A DNA stretch of 64,000 nucleotides from LMUY01 sp965199165 (GCA_965199165.1 OZ240681.1:1116001-1180000); one strand, 5' to 3'. Shown: positions 9,015-18,079, counted from the first letter of the stretch. The notes: a model not told the origin generated them from the sequence alone. Translations and numbers: made by a program.

Positions 9015-10364
9015 TCACACCGGCAGCGTCACCAGCGCCTGCACCCCGCCGGCCGGCCGGTTGCACAACACCACGTCGCCGCCATGGCCGCGCAGGATGT
9101 TGCGGGCGATCGGCAGGCCCAGGCCCGTCCCGCCCGTCTCCCGGTTGCGGCTGGGCTCCAGCCGGTGGAACGGTTCGAACACCCGGTCCAGTTCGCCGTC
9201 CGGGATCCCCGGCCCGTCATCCTCGACCAGGACCGTCACCACGCCGTCCTGCGGCGGCAACAGGCTGACCTTGGCCGCGTCGCCGTATTTCACCGCGTTG
9301 ACCACCAGGTTGGTCAGCGCCCGCTTGATGGCGACGGCGCGGGCGCGGACCACCTGGTGGGTCGGGCCGGTGAAGCCGATCCGCTCGGCGGAGTCCGGAT
9401 GGGCGTCCGCCGCCTCGTCCAGCACGGTGCGGAGCAGCTCGGCCAGGTCCAGCGGCGACGGCGCCTCGGCATTCGCGTCGTCGCGGCCGAATGCCAGCGT
9501 GGCGGCGACCATCCCCTCCAACTCGTCGAGGTCGCCCAGCATCTTGCGCTGCTGCTCCTCGTCATCCATCCACTCCGCCCGCAGCTTCAGCCGGGTGATC
9601 GGCGTGCGCAGGTCGTGGCCGATCGCGGTCAGCAGGAAGGTGCGGTCCCGCACGAAGCGGCGGATGCGCTCGGCCATGATGTTGAAGGCGCGCGCCGCCT
9701 TCACCGCCTCCGCCGTGCCGCGTTCGGGCAGCGGGGGCGCGTTGACGTTCATGCCGAGCCGCTCGGCGGCGGCCGCCAGCTCCCGCATCGGGGCGCTGAA
9801 CTGCCGCACCGCCCAGATGACGAGCCCCGCCGCCGCCGCCGTCATCAGCCCGAACGAGATCAGGAACGTCTCGGACCAGAAGAACAGGGTGCGGCGCAGC
9901 GTCACGTGCACGTTCAGCCATTCCCCCGTCGGCAACCGCATGCTGACCAGCAAAGCCCGCTCGGCAGGGTTGCCGCGCACCAGCAGCTCGCGCCAGCGCA
10001 TGCCGGGCGGGATCGGCGCGAACTGCATGGAGATGCGCAGCGAGCGCTGCACCGGCGGCGGCGCCGTTTCCAGGTCGCTGGTGGCCGGCGCGTTGTCCAG
10101 CGTGGCGGCGAAGTTGGACGATTCGTCGAAGGCGCGCAGCCCGGCCTGGCGTTCCTCCGGCGCCGACATCACCACCGAGCGGTAGAGGCTGCTGACCCGC
10201 AGGCCGAGCGACTGCGCCGCCGCCAGCCGCTGCAGGTCGATGCGGTCCAGCGTGTAGATCACCAAGCCGCCCGCCTGCACCACCGCCAGCCCTGCGAGCA
10301 GCACGAGCGCGGTCCGGTTGGCCAGGCTATGCGGCCAAAGCCGTTCCCAAATTCGCCAGCTCAC
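9015..10364 (-). CDS. Sensor histidine kinase, EnvZ/OmpR-type
   Basis: A membrane histidine kinase of 449 residues. It has an N-terminal membrane segment (TALVLLAGLAVVQAGGLVIY), a periplasmic domain of about 130 residues, a second membrane segment (LISFGLMTAAAAGLVIWAV), a HAMP linker, a dimerisation box with the phospho-accepting His at residue 250 (GHDLRTPITRLKLR), and a HATPase domain with N box (NLVVNAVKYG), G1 (DDGPGIPD) and G2 (GGTGLGLPIA). Its start overlaps the stop of the response regulator by 4 bases, so the two are translated together. The signal is unknown; the divergent Met-rich exported protein may be a target. Confidence 0.93.
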   Translation of the reverse strand: MSWRIWERLWPHSLANRTALVLLAGLAVVQAGGLVIYTLDRIDLQRLAAAQSLGLRVSSLYRSVVMSAPEERQAGLRAFDESSNFAATLDNAPATSDLETAPPPVQRSLRISMQFAPIPPGMRWRELLVRGNPAERALLVSMRLPTGEWLNVHVTLRRTLFFWSETFLISFGLMTAAAAGLVIWAVRQFSAPMRELAAAAERLGMNVNAPPLPERGTAEAVKAARAFNIMAERIRRFVRDRTFLLTAIGHDLRTPITRLKLRAEWMDDEEQQRKMLGDLDELEGMVAATLAFGRDDANAEAPSPLDLAELLRTVLDEAADAHPDSAERIGFTGPTHQVVRARAVAIKRALTNLVVNAVKYGDAAKVSLLPPQDGVVTVLVEDDGPGIPDGELDRVFEPFHRLEPSRNRETGGTGLGLPIARNILRGHGGDVVLCNRPAGGVQALVTLPV

Positions 10365-11077
10365 GCCCGCTGGACATCCGCGGCCAGGACGTAGCCGCCA
10401 CCGCGGACCGTCTTGATCAGCTGCGCCTGGCGGCCGTCATCCTCCAGCTTGCGGCGCAGCCGGCTGATCGCCACGTCGATCGCCCGGTCGAACGGGCCGG
10501 CCTGGCGCCCGCGCAGCAGGTCCAGCAGCATGTCGCGCGTCAGCACCCGGTTCGCCCGCTCCACCAGGGCCACCAGCAGGTCGTACTCGCCCCCCGTCAG
10601 CGGCACCTCCACCCCCTCGGGGTTGAGCAGGCGGCGGCGCGCCGGCTCCAGCGTCCATCCGGCGAAGCGGAGCGCGGCCACGTCATCCGCCCGGTGCCCG
10701 CCCCGGTCCGCCGTGCGGCGCAGCACCGCGCGCATGCGGGCCAGCAGCTCGCGCGGGTTGAACGGCTTGGGCACGTAGTCGTCCGCACCCAGTTCCAGCC
10801 CGATGATGCGGTCCGTCTCCTCGCCCATCGCCGTGAGCATGACGATCGGCACGTCCCCCTGGGAGCGCATCCACCGCGCCAGGTCCAGCCCGCTCTCGCC
10901 CGGCAGCATCAGGTCGAGCACGACGAGCTGGAAATGCCCGGTCGGCCAGGCGCGGCGGGCCTCCCGCCCGTCGCGCACGGAGGTGACGCGGAAGCGGTGA
11001 CGCTCCAGAAAGCGGGCCAGCAGGTCGCGGATTTCCCGGTCGTCATCGACCACCAGGATATGCGGCATCGTTTCCAT
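10361..11077 (-). CDS. OmpR-family response regulator
   Basis: A two-domain DNA-binding response regulator of about 238 residues. The receiver domain has the acidic pocket (LVVDDDREIRD), the phospho-acceptor Asp55 (VVLDLMLPGESG) and the conserved Lys (YVPKPFNPREL). The C-terminal winged-helix domain ends KTVRGGGYVLAADVQ, the OmpR/PhoB pattern. I start at the ATG at 11077 (METMPHILVV); the ATG at 11068 is equally consistent with homologues. It is first in the operon with the kinase and faces the Met-rich exported protein gene across 127 bases that should hold both promoters. Confidence 0.93.
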   Translation of the reverse strand: METMPHILVVDDDREIRDLLARFLERHRFRVTSVRDGREARRAWPTGHFQLVVLDLMLPGESGLDLARWMRSQGDVPIVMLTAMGEETDRIIGLELGADDYVPKPFNPRELLARMRAVLRRTADRGGHRADDVAALRFAGWTLEPARRRLLNPEGVEVPLTGGEYDLLVALVERANRVLTRDMLLDLLRGRQAGPFDRAIDVAISRLRRKLEDDGRQAQLIKTVRGGGYVLAADVQRA

Positions 11078-11204
11078 CTCACCACCATAGGCCCGGGCCT
11101 GGCCGGGTGGGAGACGCCGTTGCAATTGGTTGCATTTCGCCGCGCCACGGTCGTTTTCGGCGCGCCAGGATGCGCTGGCTCAACACCGATCGGACCCCAC
11201 AGTC

Positions 11205-11669
11205 ATGCGCAAGACCATCATGCTCGCCCTCGTTGCCGGCAGCCTCCTCGGCGCCGGCGCTGCCGTCGGCGTGACCCAGGCAGAAGCCCAGGGCGCGCCG
11301 CCGCCTGCTCCGTCCGCCGCGATGCCGGATGCAGGCATGCACCGCCCGATGGGCGACCGGATGCAGGGGCCGATGGGCGACCGGCCGCAAGGGCCCATGG
11401 GATGGCGGATGCGCCGCATGGGCGGCATGATGCGCCGTATGCGTGCCTTCGCGCTGGTCTACCCGGCGGCCGACCGCGCGCTGTCCGGCCCGGACGTGCA
11501 GAAGATCGCCGAGGCGTTCCTGCTGTTCAACGGCAACCATAGCTGGAAGGTGACGGAGGTGACGGAGGAGCCGAACCGCGTGACGTTCGCGTTCGCCACG
11601 CCGGACGGCACCGCCATCGCCCACTTCGCCATGGACCGCCATACCGCCCGGCCCGAACGGCTGAGCTAG
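11205..11669 (+). CDS. Met-rich exported protein of unknown function
   Basis: A 154-residue protein with a signal peptide (MRKTIMLALVAGSLLGAGAA, ending AEAQG), followed by a low-complexity segment very rich in Met, Gly, Arg and Pro with internal repeats (PMGDRMQGPMGDRPQGPMGW), then a compact C-terminal domain of about 75 residues (VQKIAEAFLLFNGNHSWKVT onward). Met-rich periplasmic segments can bind copper or silver, but nothing here proves that. The gene diverges from the two-component operon, a common arrangement for a direct target. The start at 11205 was chosen because it begins the signal peptide. Confidence 0.65.
   Translation: MRKTIMLALVAGSLLGAGAAVGVTQAEAQGAPPPAPSAAMPDAGMHRPMGDRMQGPMGDRPQGPMGWRMRRMGGMMRRMRAFALVYPAADRALSGPDVQKIAEAFLLFNGNHSWKVTEVTEEPNRVTFAFATPDGTAIAHFAMDRHTARPERLS
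11340..11400 (+). repeat. Tandem repeat encoding PMGDR-type units
   Basis: Within the Met-rich exported protein gene, a unit of roughly 24 bases built around CCGATGGGCGACCGG occurs twice, followed by a third degenerate copy beginning CCCATGGGATGG. It encodes the repeated peptide PMGDR/PMGW and probably expands by slippage. Confidence 0.6.
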
Positions 11670-11686
11670 GTTTCGCCTCCCGCAGC

Positions 11687-11705
11687 AGAGGCGCCTGTCG
11701 CCTCT
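11687..11705. terminator. Hairpin after the Met-rich protein gene
   Basis: Perfect 7-base arms AGAGGCG and CGCCTCT around a 5-base loop, 18 bases after the stop codon of the Met-rich protein gene. There is no run of T after it, so intrinsic termination is possible but not assured. Confidence 0.3.
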
Positions 11706-11730
11706 CACGCCCGCATCGTAACGTCGTGCG

Positions 11731-12372
11731 GTGACCGTCCCGGACCATGCCCGCGCCGCCATCGCCCGGCTCGTCGCCCTCGACCCTGCTTTCGCCGGGA
11801 TCGAGGGCGCGGCCGGGCCGCTGCCATGGCGCATCCGGGCCTCCGGCTTTCCCGGCCTCTTGCAGGCGATCGTGGGACAGCAGATCAGCAACGGCGCCGC
11901 GGCCGCGATCTGGCGGCGGCTGGCCGCCGTACCCGGTGCACTGGACCCTGCCGGATTGCTGGCGCTGGATGACGCGGTGCTGCGTGCCGTGGGCCTGTCG
12001 CGCGCCAAGCTGCTGGGCGCCCGCGCCCTTGCCGCGGCCTTTGCCGAGGGACGGCTGCATGCCGACCGCCTCGCCGCCATGGACGACGAGGCTGCGGTGG
12101 CGGCGATGGCGGCGGTGCGCGGCCTGGGGCGCTGGACGGCGGAAGTCTACCTGGTGTTCGCGCTGGAACGGGCGGACGTGTTCCCCGCCGGTGACCTGGC
12201 GCTGGCCGCTGCGCTGGCCGACCTGAAGCGCCTGCCTGCCCGGCCCACGCCGGTCACCCTGCGGCAACTCGCCGCCGCCTGGGCGCCGCAGCGCGCGCTG
12301 GCGGCCCGCCTGCTGTGGCACCACTGGCGCTTCCGCACCGGCCGGCCGACGATGGATGACCCGCCTGAATAA
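11731..12372 (+). CDS. DNA-3-methyladenine glycosylase, AlkA-like HhH-GPD family
   Basis: Base-excision repair glycosylase of 213 residues that removes alkylated purines. The helix-hairpin-helix is at about residues 129-140 (VRGLGRWTAEVYL) and the catalytic Asp is residue 155 in FPAGDLALAAALADL. An N-terminal LLQAIVGQQISNGAA helix matches the family. It is shorter than E. coli AlkA (282 residues) because the N-terminal beta domain is missing, as in many Gram-negative short forms. The start is a GTG. A gene of unknown function begins 35 bases downstream. Confidence 0.87.
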   Translation: MTVPDHARAAIARLVALDPAFAGIEGAAGPLPWRIRASGFPGLLQAIVGQQISNGAAAAIWRRLAAVPGALDPAGLLALDDAVLRAVGLSRAKLLGARALAAAFAEGRLHADRLAAMDDEAAVAAMAAVRGLGRWTAEVYLVFALERADVFPAGDLALAAALADLKRLPARPTPVTLRQLAAAWAPQRALAARLLWHHWRFRTGRPTMDDPPE

Positions 12373-12407
12373 CGGGCTGTTAACAAGTTTAACCCCATCC
12401 TCACGCC

Positions 12408-13514
12408 GTGACGCAGCGATCTTCATCCCAGACCTTTGTCCCCACGACCTTCCTCGAGCGAGGCGCGTCCGTGCCGTTCACCACCCCCATGCTGGTGGGC
12501 GCCCGGGTGCGCCCGGCGGACCGCTTCGGGATGGAGGTCGTCGTGCCCAACCCATCGGGCGGCCGGGGCGACTACATCCTGCCCTGGACCGGCCTGCGCA
12601 GCTTCTGCCGGCCCACGGTGCATGACGTCCAACTCACCGAGCACATCGCCGCGCTCCGCAACCTGACGCCGGCCGTCATCCGCACGGCCGCGCGCGCGGT
12701 CGCCGCCAAGGGCCTGGCTGGTCGAGCCGCCGTGGCCGCCGCCACCACGGCGATGGCCGCGGAGGAGGAGCGCCGCATCTTCACCAAGTTCGAGCTGCTG
12801 CTCCGCATCGTGCAACAGGCCGAACCACCGGGCGGTGCAAGCATCCGCCCGGAGGACGAACCGCCGGCCGCCCTGGAGGTCCGCGCCAAGCGGGTCATCG
12901 CCGGAGTGGCGCCGCGCATCGGGCAGGACAACGAGACCATCGCCGCCAGCCTCGGCGAGTTGGCCACGCTGTTCAACCCGATCGGCGTCGGCGCGGGGGC
13001 GTCGCGGGCGCGGCTGCCCTATGCCGTGGCCATGCTGAAGAAGCTGCGCCGTGAGGTCGTCCAGCTGCCCACCGGGCCGGACGACCAGGCGGGCGCGATG
13101 GTCCAAATGATCGCCAACACCGCGGATGTGACGCTGAAATGCGTCGACCACACGCTGGCGCAATCGCGTGGGCTGCTCGACCACCTGCTCGACCTGCTGG
13201 TCGCCTGGCGCGCCAACCCAGCCGGCGTCAGCAACCAGCTCACCCGCACCGAGTGGCTGATGGATGGTTGGGAACGGATATGCCGGCTGTGGGCGCTGTC
13301 TGACAAGCCCGCGGATCGCTGCAACGCCCTGGACGAGATCGTGGCCATGCTGCCGATCATCCCGCGCGAGGCCGGCGACTGGATCGGCGCGCAGATGGAG
13401 ATCGAGACGCCGCGGCGTGTCTACCGGATGGTGAACGGCCGCGAGGACTGGCGCACCGGCCGCTACGTCCAGGACCTGATCGCCCGCAACGAACATCTGA
13501 TCGCAGCAGCATGA
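12408..13514 (+). CDS. Protein of unknown function, first of a coupled pair
   Basis: A 368-residue, probably cytoplasmic protein. The N-terminus has a conserved-looking segment (FVPTTFLERGASVPFTTPML, then GARVRPADRFGMEVVVPNPS); the rest is mainly alpha-helical and Ala/Leu-rich, with LLDHLLDLLVAW in the centre and a C-terminal ETPRRVYRMVNGREDWRTGR. No signal peptide, membrane segment or catalytic motif is evident. The start is a GTG directly after an AT-rich spacer containing GTTAA and TTAAC as an inverted pair. Its stop overlaps the start of the next gene by 4 bases, so the two proteins probably act together. I do not recognise the family. Confidence 0.7.
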   Translation: MTQRSSSQTFVPTTFLERGASVPFTTPMLVGARVRPADRFGMEVVVPNPSGGRGDYILPWTGLRSFCRPTVHDVQLTEHIAALRNLTPAVIRTAARAVAAKGLAGRAAVAAATTAMAAEEERRIFTKFELLLRIVQQAEPPGGASIRPEDEPPAALEVRAKRVIAGVAPRIGQDNETIAASLGELATLFNPIGVGAGASRARLPYAVAMLKKLRREVVQLPTGPDDQAGAMVQMIANTADVTLKCVDHTLAQSRGLLDHLLDLLVAWRANPAGVSNQLTRTEWLMDGWERICRLWALSDKPADRCNALDEIVAMLPIIPREAGDWIGAQMEIETPRRVYRMVNGREDWRTGRYVQDLIARNEHLIAAA

Positions 13515-14740
13515 CAAGCGCAACCGTCCAGGCCGACCCGAACGTCCGCGACGTCGTCGCCGGGCTGACCCAGGCGCGCGACGCCCAGATCGCACGGGTG
13601 GTCGCAATGGTGGACGAGATGCCGGACCGCGGCGCGGCGGACGCGCTGATCGCACCGCTGCGCACCCGTCTGGCCCAGCTGCGGCCGACCCGTCCGTTCG
13701 GGTTCACCCGGCTGCTGTTTACCCCGTTCGACCCGGTCATCATCCCCGGCGAGCGCTGGCGACGCGGCGACGTCGGCATTCCGCGCCCGGCCTTGGCGCC
13801 GCTTGGCCAAGCGCTTCAGGCCGCCCTGCCAGCGCTCAGCGCCTCCATCGAGCCGAGCGCCTGCCGGGTGTCGCCCGACGATCGTTCGGTGATCGCGGGG
13901 CTGGGCCAGCGGCTATGGCCCGCCGCGGCTGCCGCCATGCGGCAGATGACCGTGCCGGCGGACTGGACGGAGGCCAGCGGTCTTGCGCCTGCCGACTTCA
14001 CCGAACTCACCGCCGTGCTTGCCGCCGTCCTGGCGCAGGCCACCGCGATCGAGCAGCTGGCGGCGTCCCGGCTGCTGCCGGCCGACCCCGCCCTCCGCAC
14101 CCTGCTCGCCCAAACCGAGCCCCAGGGCGGCCTGGCGCTGGCGACCCTGGTCTCCATCCTGCTGGCGCGCCTGCCGGTACCGGCCCGGGTGCTGGCCCTG
14201 GCTGCCGAGAATGCCAGCGCCGGCCGCAATCCCGCCGCCGCCCGCGCGATGGACCACACGCTGGCCAACCTCATGGCGTCCCTGGCCGACGATGCACCTG
14301 ACACCAGCGACGCCACCGAGGCCGCCGTGGAGGCCGCCCGCGTGGCCTCCCTCCTGGCGGGACTGGAAGAGGGCGGCCCGATGAGCGCCGAGCGGCGGCA
14401 GCGGGTGGAGCAAATCCGCAGGGAGGCCGACGCGCTGTGCCGCCGCCGCTTCGACCGCGTCGTCGCCACGACGCTGCAGCAGGCCAGCGTCGTGGTCGAG
14501 ATCGAGGATGGCGACGCCGTGCTCGACAACCTGGAAAGCACCGCCCGGGACCTGCGCCGCCTGGAAAGCGCCGGCCGCCGCCTGGGTAGCGGCGAGCACT
14601 ACGACACCCTCGTGCAGACCGTATCGGACCGGTTCCGCGACCACCGCAGCGGCCTGGGCCTGGCCGATCGCGTCCGGATGGTGGAGATCCTCTCCGGCCC
14701 GGACGAAGCACTCGCCTTGCTGCTGTCCCAGCAAGGTTGA
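13511..14740 (+). CDS. Protein of unknown function, second of a coupled pair
   Basis: A 409-residue Ala/Leu-rich, strongly helical protein without signal peptide or membrane segment. Notable segments are TRPFGFTRLLFTPFDPVIIP near residues 55-75 and a charged helical region RRQRVEQIRREADALCRRRF in the last third. It begins by ATGA overlap with the preceding unknown gene, which argues for a stoichiometric complex or a shared pathway. No enzyme motif is recognised. The pair lies between a DNA glycosylase and a very small gene, on the same strand. Confidence 0.7.
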   Translation: MTSATVQADPNVRDVVAGLTQARDAQIARVVAMVDEMPDRGAADALIAPLRTRLAQLRPTRPFGFTRLLFTPFDPVIIPGERWRRGDVGIPRPALAPLGQALQAALPALSASIEPSACRVSPDDRSVIAGLGQRLWPAAAAAMRQMTVPADWTEASGLAPADFTELTAVLAAVLAQATAIEQLAASRLLPADPALRTLLAQTEPQGGLALATLVSILLARLPVPARVLALAAENASAGRNPAAARAMDHTLANLMASLADDAPDTSDATEAAVEAARVASLLAGLEEGGPMSAERRQRVEQIRREADALCRRRFDRVVATTLQQASVVVEIEDGDAVLDNLESTARDLRRLESAGRRLGSGEHYDTLVQTVSDRFRDHRSGLGLADRVRMVEILSGPDEALALLLSQQG

Positions 14741-14825
14741 CAGTGTGGGTCATCGGCGCGCGGACCCGTCAAAGGGACGGCTGTGTCACCTTCCCCCGCC
14801 TGCCCGCCCGGGCTGCTCTGGGTCG

Positions 14826-14963
14826 ATGGAGATGAGCGACGGGTCTCCGCGTTGGACTCCGGCTGAGTTGGCCGCCGCGCTGGACCGAAGTATGGCGGAC
14901 GTGGCCGCCGGGCGCATGGAGATGGAACAAGAGCATGCCGCCAAGGCGATCGACGCCGCCTGA
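14826..14963 (+). CDS. Small protein, 45 residues, antitoxin-like composition
   Basis: Encodes MEMSDGSPRWTPAELAAALD followed by a helical segment and ends KAIDAA. The pattern of a short helical ALDRSMADVAAGR stretch resembles C-terminal parts of small RHH or RelB/ParD-type antitoxins, but no DNA-binding ribbon is seen and no toxin gene is adjacent. An ATG two codons later (14832) is an alternative start. It could also be a free-standing small protein. Convergent with the M20 peptidase gene. Confidence 0.4.
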   Translation: MEMSDGSPRWTPAELAAALDRSMADVAAGRMEMEQEHAAKAIDAA

Positions 14964-15021
14964 TCGTGCTTGAGTTCAGCCGGCCGCCTCCATCGCCAGC
15001 CGGGCAAGCGGGGAGGCCGGT

Positions 15022-16326
15022 TCAGCGCGACGGCAGCCGCTCCAACCCGCACCAGGCCGCGACCGTCAGCGCCAGCACCTTGGTCGTCCGCACGATGCAG
15101 TCCAGCCCCACGCTCTCGTCGATGCCGTGGATGTTCTGCGCGTCCGGCCCGTAGCAGGTCGCCTGCGTGGCCCCACCCAACACATAATGGCGTGCGTCCG
15201 TCAGCCCCGTCGCCGTGTAGTGGCGAAGCGCCTCGCCATACACCGCCTCGTGCTGGGCGGAGACGAGCCGGGCGATCGGCTGCTCCGCCGGGAACACGCA
15301 GCCATCGGCCATGAACCCCTTGAACTCGACGCTCAGCGCCGCCCCGCGCAGCCGATCGTCCAGCGCCGTGCGGGCCACCAGCGCCTCGATCTCCGCCTTC
15401 ACGGCGAAGCAGGAGTGGCCCGGCATCACCCCCACCCGGATGCCCAGCCGCGCGCGGGTGGCGACCGAGCTGTTCCACTCGCCGCCTTCGATCGTGCCGA
15501 TGTTGACGTTGATCGGGTGGTTGTCGCTGGCAAAGGCCGGGTGGCGCCGTTCCGCGCGGTTCGCCTCCGCCTCGTAGGCGCCGAACGCCTCCGCCACGAC
15601 GCCCGCGGCCTGGATGGCGCTGACCCCGGCATGCGCCTCCCGCACGTGCACCGGCCGGCCCGTGACGGTGACCCAGGCCCAGACCACGCCGACCTCGGCC
15701 ACATACAACGCGGGGAAGCCGGGGCCGGGCTCCGGGATCACCACGGCGTCGGGCGTCGGCAGCGCGTGCATCACCGCCAGTGCGCCGTTGCCCGTGCACT
15801 CCTCCTCGATGACGGCGGCCAGCTGCACCGGGGCGGCCGGTTGCACCCCCGCCGCCCGCAGGGCGTGCAGCGCCATCACGGTGCTGACCAGCCCGGCCTT
15901 CATGTCGCCGGCGCCCCGGCCGAACATGCGCCCATCGCGCACGTCCGGCTCGAACGGCGGCGTGGTCCATAAGTCGGCCGCACCCTCCGGCACCACGTCC
16001 ACGTGGCCCTGCAGCATCAGCGACCGCCCGGCGGCCGTGACCGGCCGATGCTCCGCCACCACGTTGTCCCGCCCGGCATAGCCGATCAGCGGCGGGGAGA
16101 AGCCGGGGACGCGTTCCAGCGCCGCCACGTCCACCGGGACACGGCGAGGCGCCAGCCACAGCCCCTCATAGGCCGCCGCCATCGCGTCCAGCGCACCGTG
16201 CTCGTGGCCCAGCAGCGAGCGGTGGCGCACCAGACCGCCCAGCATCGCGACGCCGTCCGCCGCCTGGCCGTCCACCGCGGCGAGGATGGCGGCCCGCAAC
16301 GCGGCATCTCGGCTCGGATCCAGCAT
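15022..16326 (-). CDS. M20 family metallopeptidase (ArgE/DapE/acetylornithine deacetylase type)
   Basis: A cytoplasmic di-zinc amidohydrolase of 434 residues. Metal-site motifs are visible: LMLQGHVDVVPEG (His ligand and catalytic Asp), GRGAGDMKAGLVS (bridging Asp), and VIEEECTGNGALAV (catalytic and metal Glu), with a late His in QNIHGIDESVGL. The lid/dimerisation domain lies between. ArgE, DapE and other M20 deacylases share this plan, so the substrate cannot be named. I start at the ATG at 16326, with GGGGAG 7 bases upstream. It diverges from the carotenoid-type cluster across about 175 bases. Confidence 0.85.
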   Translation of the reverse strand: MLDPSRDAALRAAILAAVDGQAADGVAMLGGLVRHRSLLGHEHGALDAMAAAYEGLWLAPRRVPVDVAALERVPGFSPPLIGYAGRDNVVAEHRPVTAAGRSLMLQGHVDVVPEGAADLWTTPPFEPDVRDGRMFGRGAGDMKAGLVSTVMALHALRAAGVQPAAPVQLAAVIEEECTGNGALAVMHALPTPDAVVIPEPGPGFPALYVAEVGVVWAWVTVTGRPVHVREAHAGVSAIQAAGVVAEAFGAYEAEANRAERRHPAFASDNHPINVNIGTIEGGEWNSSVATRARLGIRVGVMPGHSCFAVKAEIEALVARTALDDRLRGAALSVEFKGFMADGCVFPAEQPIARLVSAQHEAVYGEALRHYTATGLTDARHYVLGGATQATCYGPDAQNIHGIDESVGLDCIVRTTKVLALTVAAWCGLERLPSR

Positions 16327-16501
16327 CGGCGCACTCCCCGGACAGGACGGGGAGAATGCGCCTGCCGCGACCGGTGACAAGAGCGGGTCACACCCCAAGT
16401 GCGTGCCTGCTAGTCCGGCCGCCCGGTAGAAGGTAAGGTTCGCCCATGCCAGTCACGCCCGTCCCCGCCCCTGTTTCCCGCGAGTCCGGGAGGCGAGTGG
16501 G

Positions 16502-18079
16502 TTGAGCCGGCCCGGTCTGCCCAGGAAGGTCGGGATCGTCGGGGCCGGCCCGGGTGGGCTGGCGGCGGCGATGCTGCTGGCCCAGGCCGGCGCCGACGTG
16601 ACGGTGTTCGAGCACCACGACCGGGTCGGCGGCCGCTCCGCGACCCTGCACGCGCCCAGCGCCGCCGGCACGTTCCGCTTCGACACCGGGCCGACCTTCT
16701 TCCTCTATCCGCGGGTCCTGCAGGATATCTTCGCCGCCTGCGGGCGTGCGCTTGAAGACGAGGTCGAGCTGATCCGGCTCGACCCACAATACCGGCTGGT
16801 GTTCGAGGCCGGGGGCGAGATCGACGCCACCAGCGACATGGGCCGCCTGGCGCAGGAGGTCGCGCGCCTCGCCCCGGCCGATGCGGCGGCGCTGCCCCGC
16901 TTCTTCGCCGACAACCGGGCCAAGCTCGCCGCGTTCCGGCCGATCCTGGAGGCCCCGTTCAACGGCCCGCGGGACCTGTTCCGGGTGGAGCTGCTGAAGT
17001 CGCTGCGGCTGATGCGGCCGCACCGGACGGTGGACGGAGACCTGGCCACCTACTTCAGCGACGAGCGGGTGCGGCTGGCCTTCTCCTTCCAGGCGAAATA
17101 CCTCGGCATGTCGCCGTTCCGCTGCCCGAGCCTGTTCACCATCCTGTCGTTCATGGAATACGAGTTTGGCGTCTACCATCCGCGCGGCGGGTGCGGCGCC
17201 GTGATGACGGCGATGGAGCGGGTGGCGCGCGAGATGGGCGTCGCCTTCCGCATGGCCGAGCCGGTGGGGGAGATCCTGTTCGAGGGGCGACGGGCCACGG
17301 GCGTGCGCACCGAAGCCGGCCGCCAGTACTTCGACGCGCTGGTGCTGAACGCCGACTTCGCCCAGACGATGTCCCGCCTGGTGCCGGACCGGCTGCGCCG
17401 GCGCTGGACCGACCGCAAGCTGGCGAAGAAGAAGTTCTCCTGCTCGACCTTCATGCTCTACTTGGGCATCAAGGGCGACCTGCCGGAGCTGCCGCACCAC
17501 ACGATCTTCCTGTCCAAGGACTACCGCCGCAACGTGCAGGAGATCGAGGACGGGCTGGCACCGCCGGGCGACCCCTCGATCTACGTGCAGAACGCCTGCG
17601 TCACCGACCCGGCCCTGGCGCCACCCGGCCACAGCACGTTGTACGTGCTGGTGCCGGTCGGCAACCGGGTCGGCGACGGGATCGACTGGGCGGCGCAGCA
17701 GGCGGGCTACCGCGCGGTGGCGCTGCGGCAGCTCGAGCGGCTGGGCGTGCACGACATCGAGCGGCGGATCGTGTTCGAGAAGGTGATCACGCCGACCGAT
17801 TGGGAGGCCGACCTCAACGTGTTCCGCGGCGCCACCTTCAACCTGTCGCATTCCCTGCAGCAGATGCTGCACCGGCGGCCGCGCAACCGGTTCGAGGATC
17901 TGGACGGCGTCTACCTGGTCGGCGGCGGCACCCATCCCGGCAGCGGCCTGCCGGTGATCTTCGAGAGTGCGCGGATCACCAGCCGCCTGATGGCGGACGA
18001 TCTGGGCCTGAGCCCTCGTTGGGCGCCATCCCTGATGGCGGCGCCCACCTATGAACCCGCGATCGCGGAGGCACTATGA
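16502..18079 (+). CDS. Phytoene/squalene desaturase family FAD oxidoreductase (CrtI/CrtN-like), copy 1
   Basis: A 525-residue FAD-dependent desaturase. The N-terminal dinucleotide fold is complete (VGIVGAGPGGLAAAMLLAQA), followed by DRVGGRSATL and FRFDTGPTFF; the C-terminal FAD signature is GVYLVGGGTHPGSGLPVIFE. CrtI/CrtN-type enzymes introduce conjugated double bonds into phytoene, dehydrosqualene or squalene. The start is a TTG at 16502 with GGGAGG 8 bases upstream. It overlaps the second desaturase by 4 bases. The neighbours (acyltransferase and glycosyltransferase) recall the staphyloxanthin gene set, so a C30 substrate is inferred; whether this copy desaturates or oxidises the end group cannot be told. 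Confidence 0.88.
   Translation: MSRPGLPRKVGIVGAGPGGLAAAMLLAQAGADVTVFEHHDRVGGRSATLHAPSAAGTFRFDTGPTFFLYPRVLQDIFAACGRALEDEVELIRLDPQYRLVFEAGGEIDATSDMGRLAQEVARLAPADAAALPRFFADNRAKLAAFRPILEAPFNGPRDLFRVELLKSLRLMRPHRTVDGDLATYFSDERVRLAFSFQAKYLGMSPFRCPSLFTILSFMEYEFGVYHPRGGCGAVMTAMERVAREMGVAFRMAEPVGEILFEGRRATGVRTEAGRQYFDALVLNADFAQTMSRLVPDRLRRRWTDRKLAKKKFSCSTFMLYLGIKGDLPELPHHTIFLSKDYRRNVQEIEDGLAPPGDPSIYVQNACVTDPALAPPGHSTLYVLVPVGNRVGDGIDWAAQQAGYRAVALRQLERLGVHDIERRIVFEKVITPTDWEADLNVFRGATFNLSHSLQQMLHRRPRNRFEDLDGVYLVGGGTHPGSGLPVIFESARITSRLMADDLGLSPRWAPSLMAAPTYEPAIAEAL

Noticed and set aside
12372..12407. CtrA-type site in the AT-rich spacer
   Set aside because: The two TTAA halves are 5 bases apart and not 7, so the consensus TTAA-N7-TTAA is not met.
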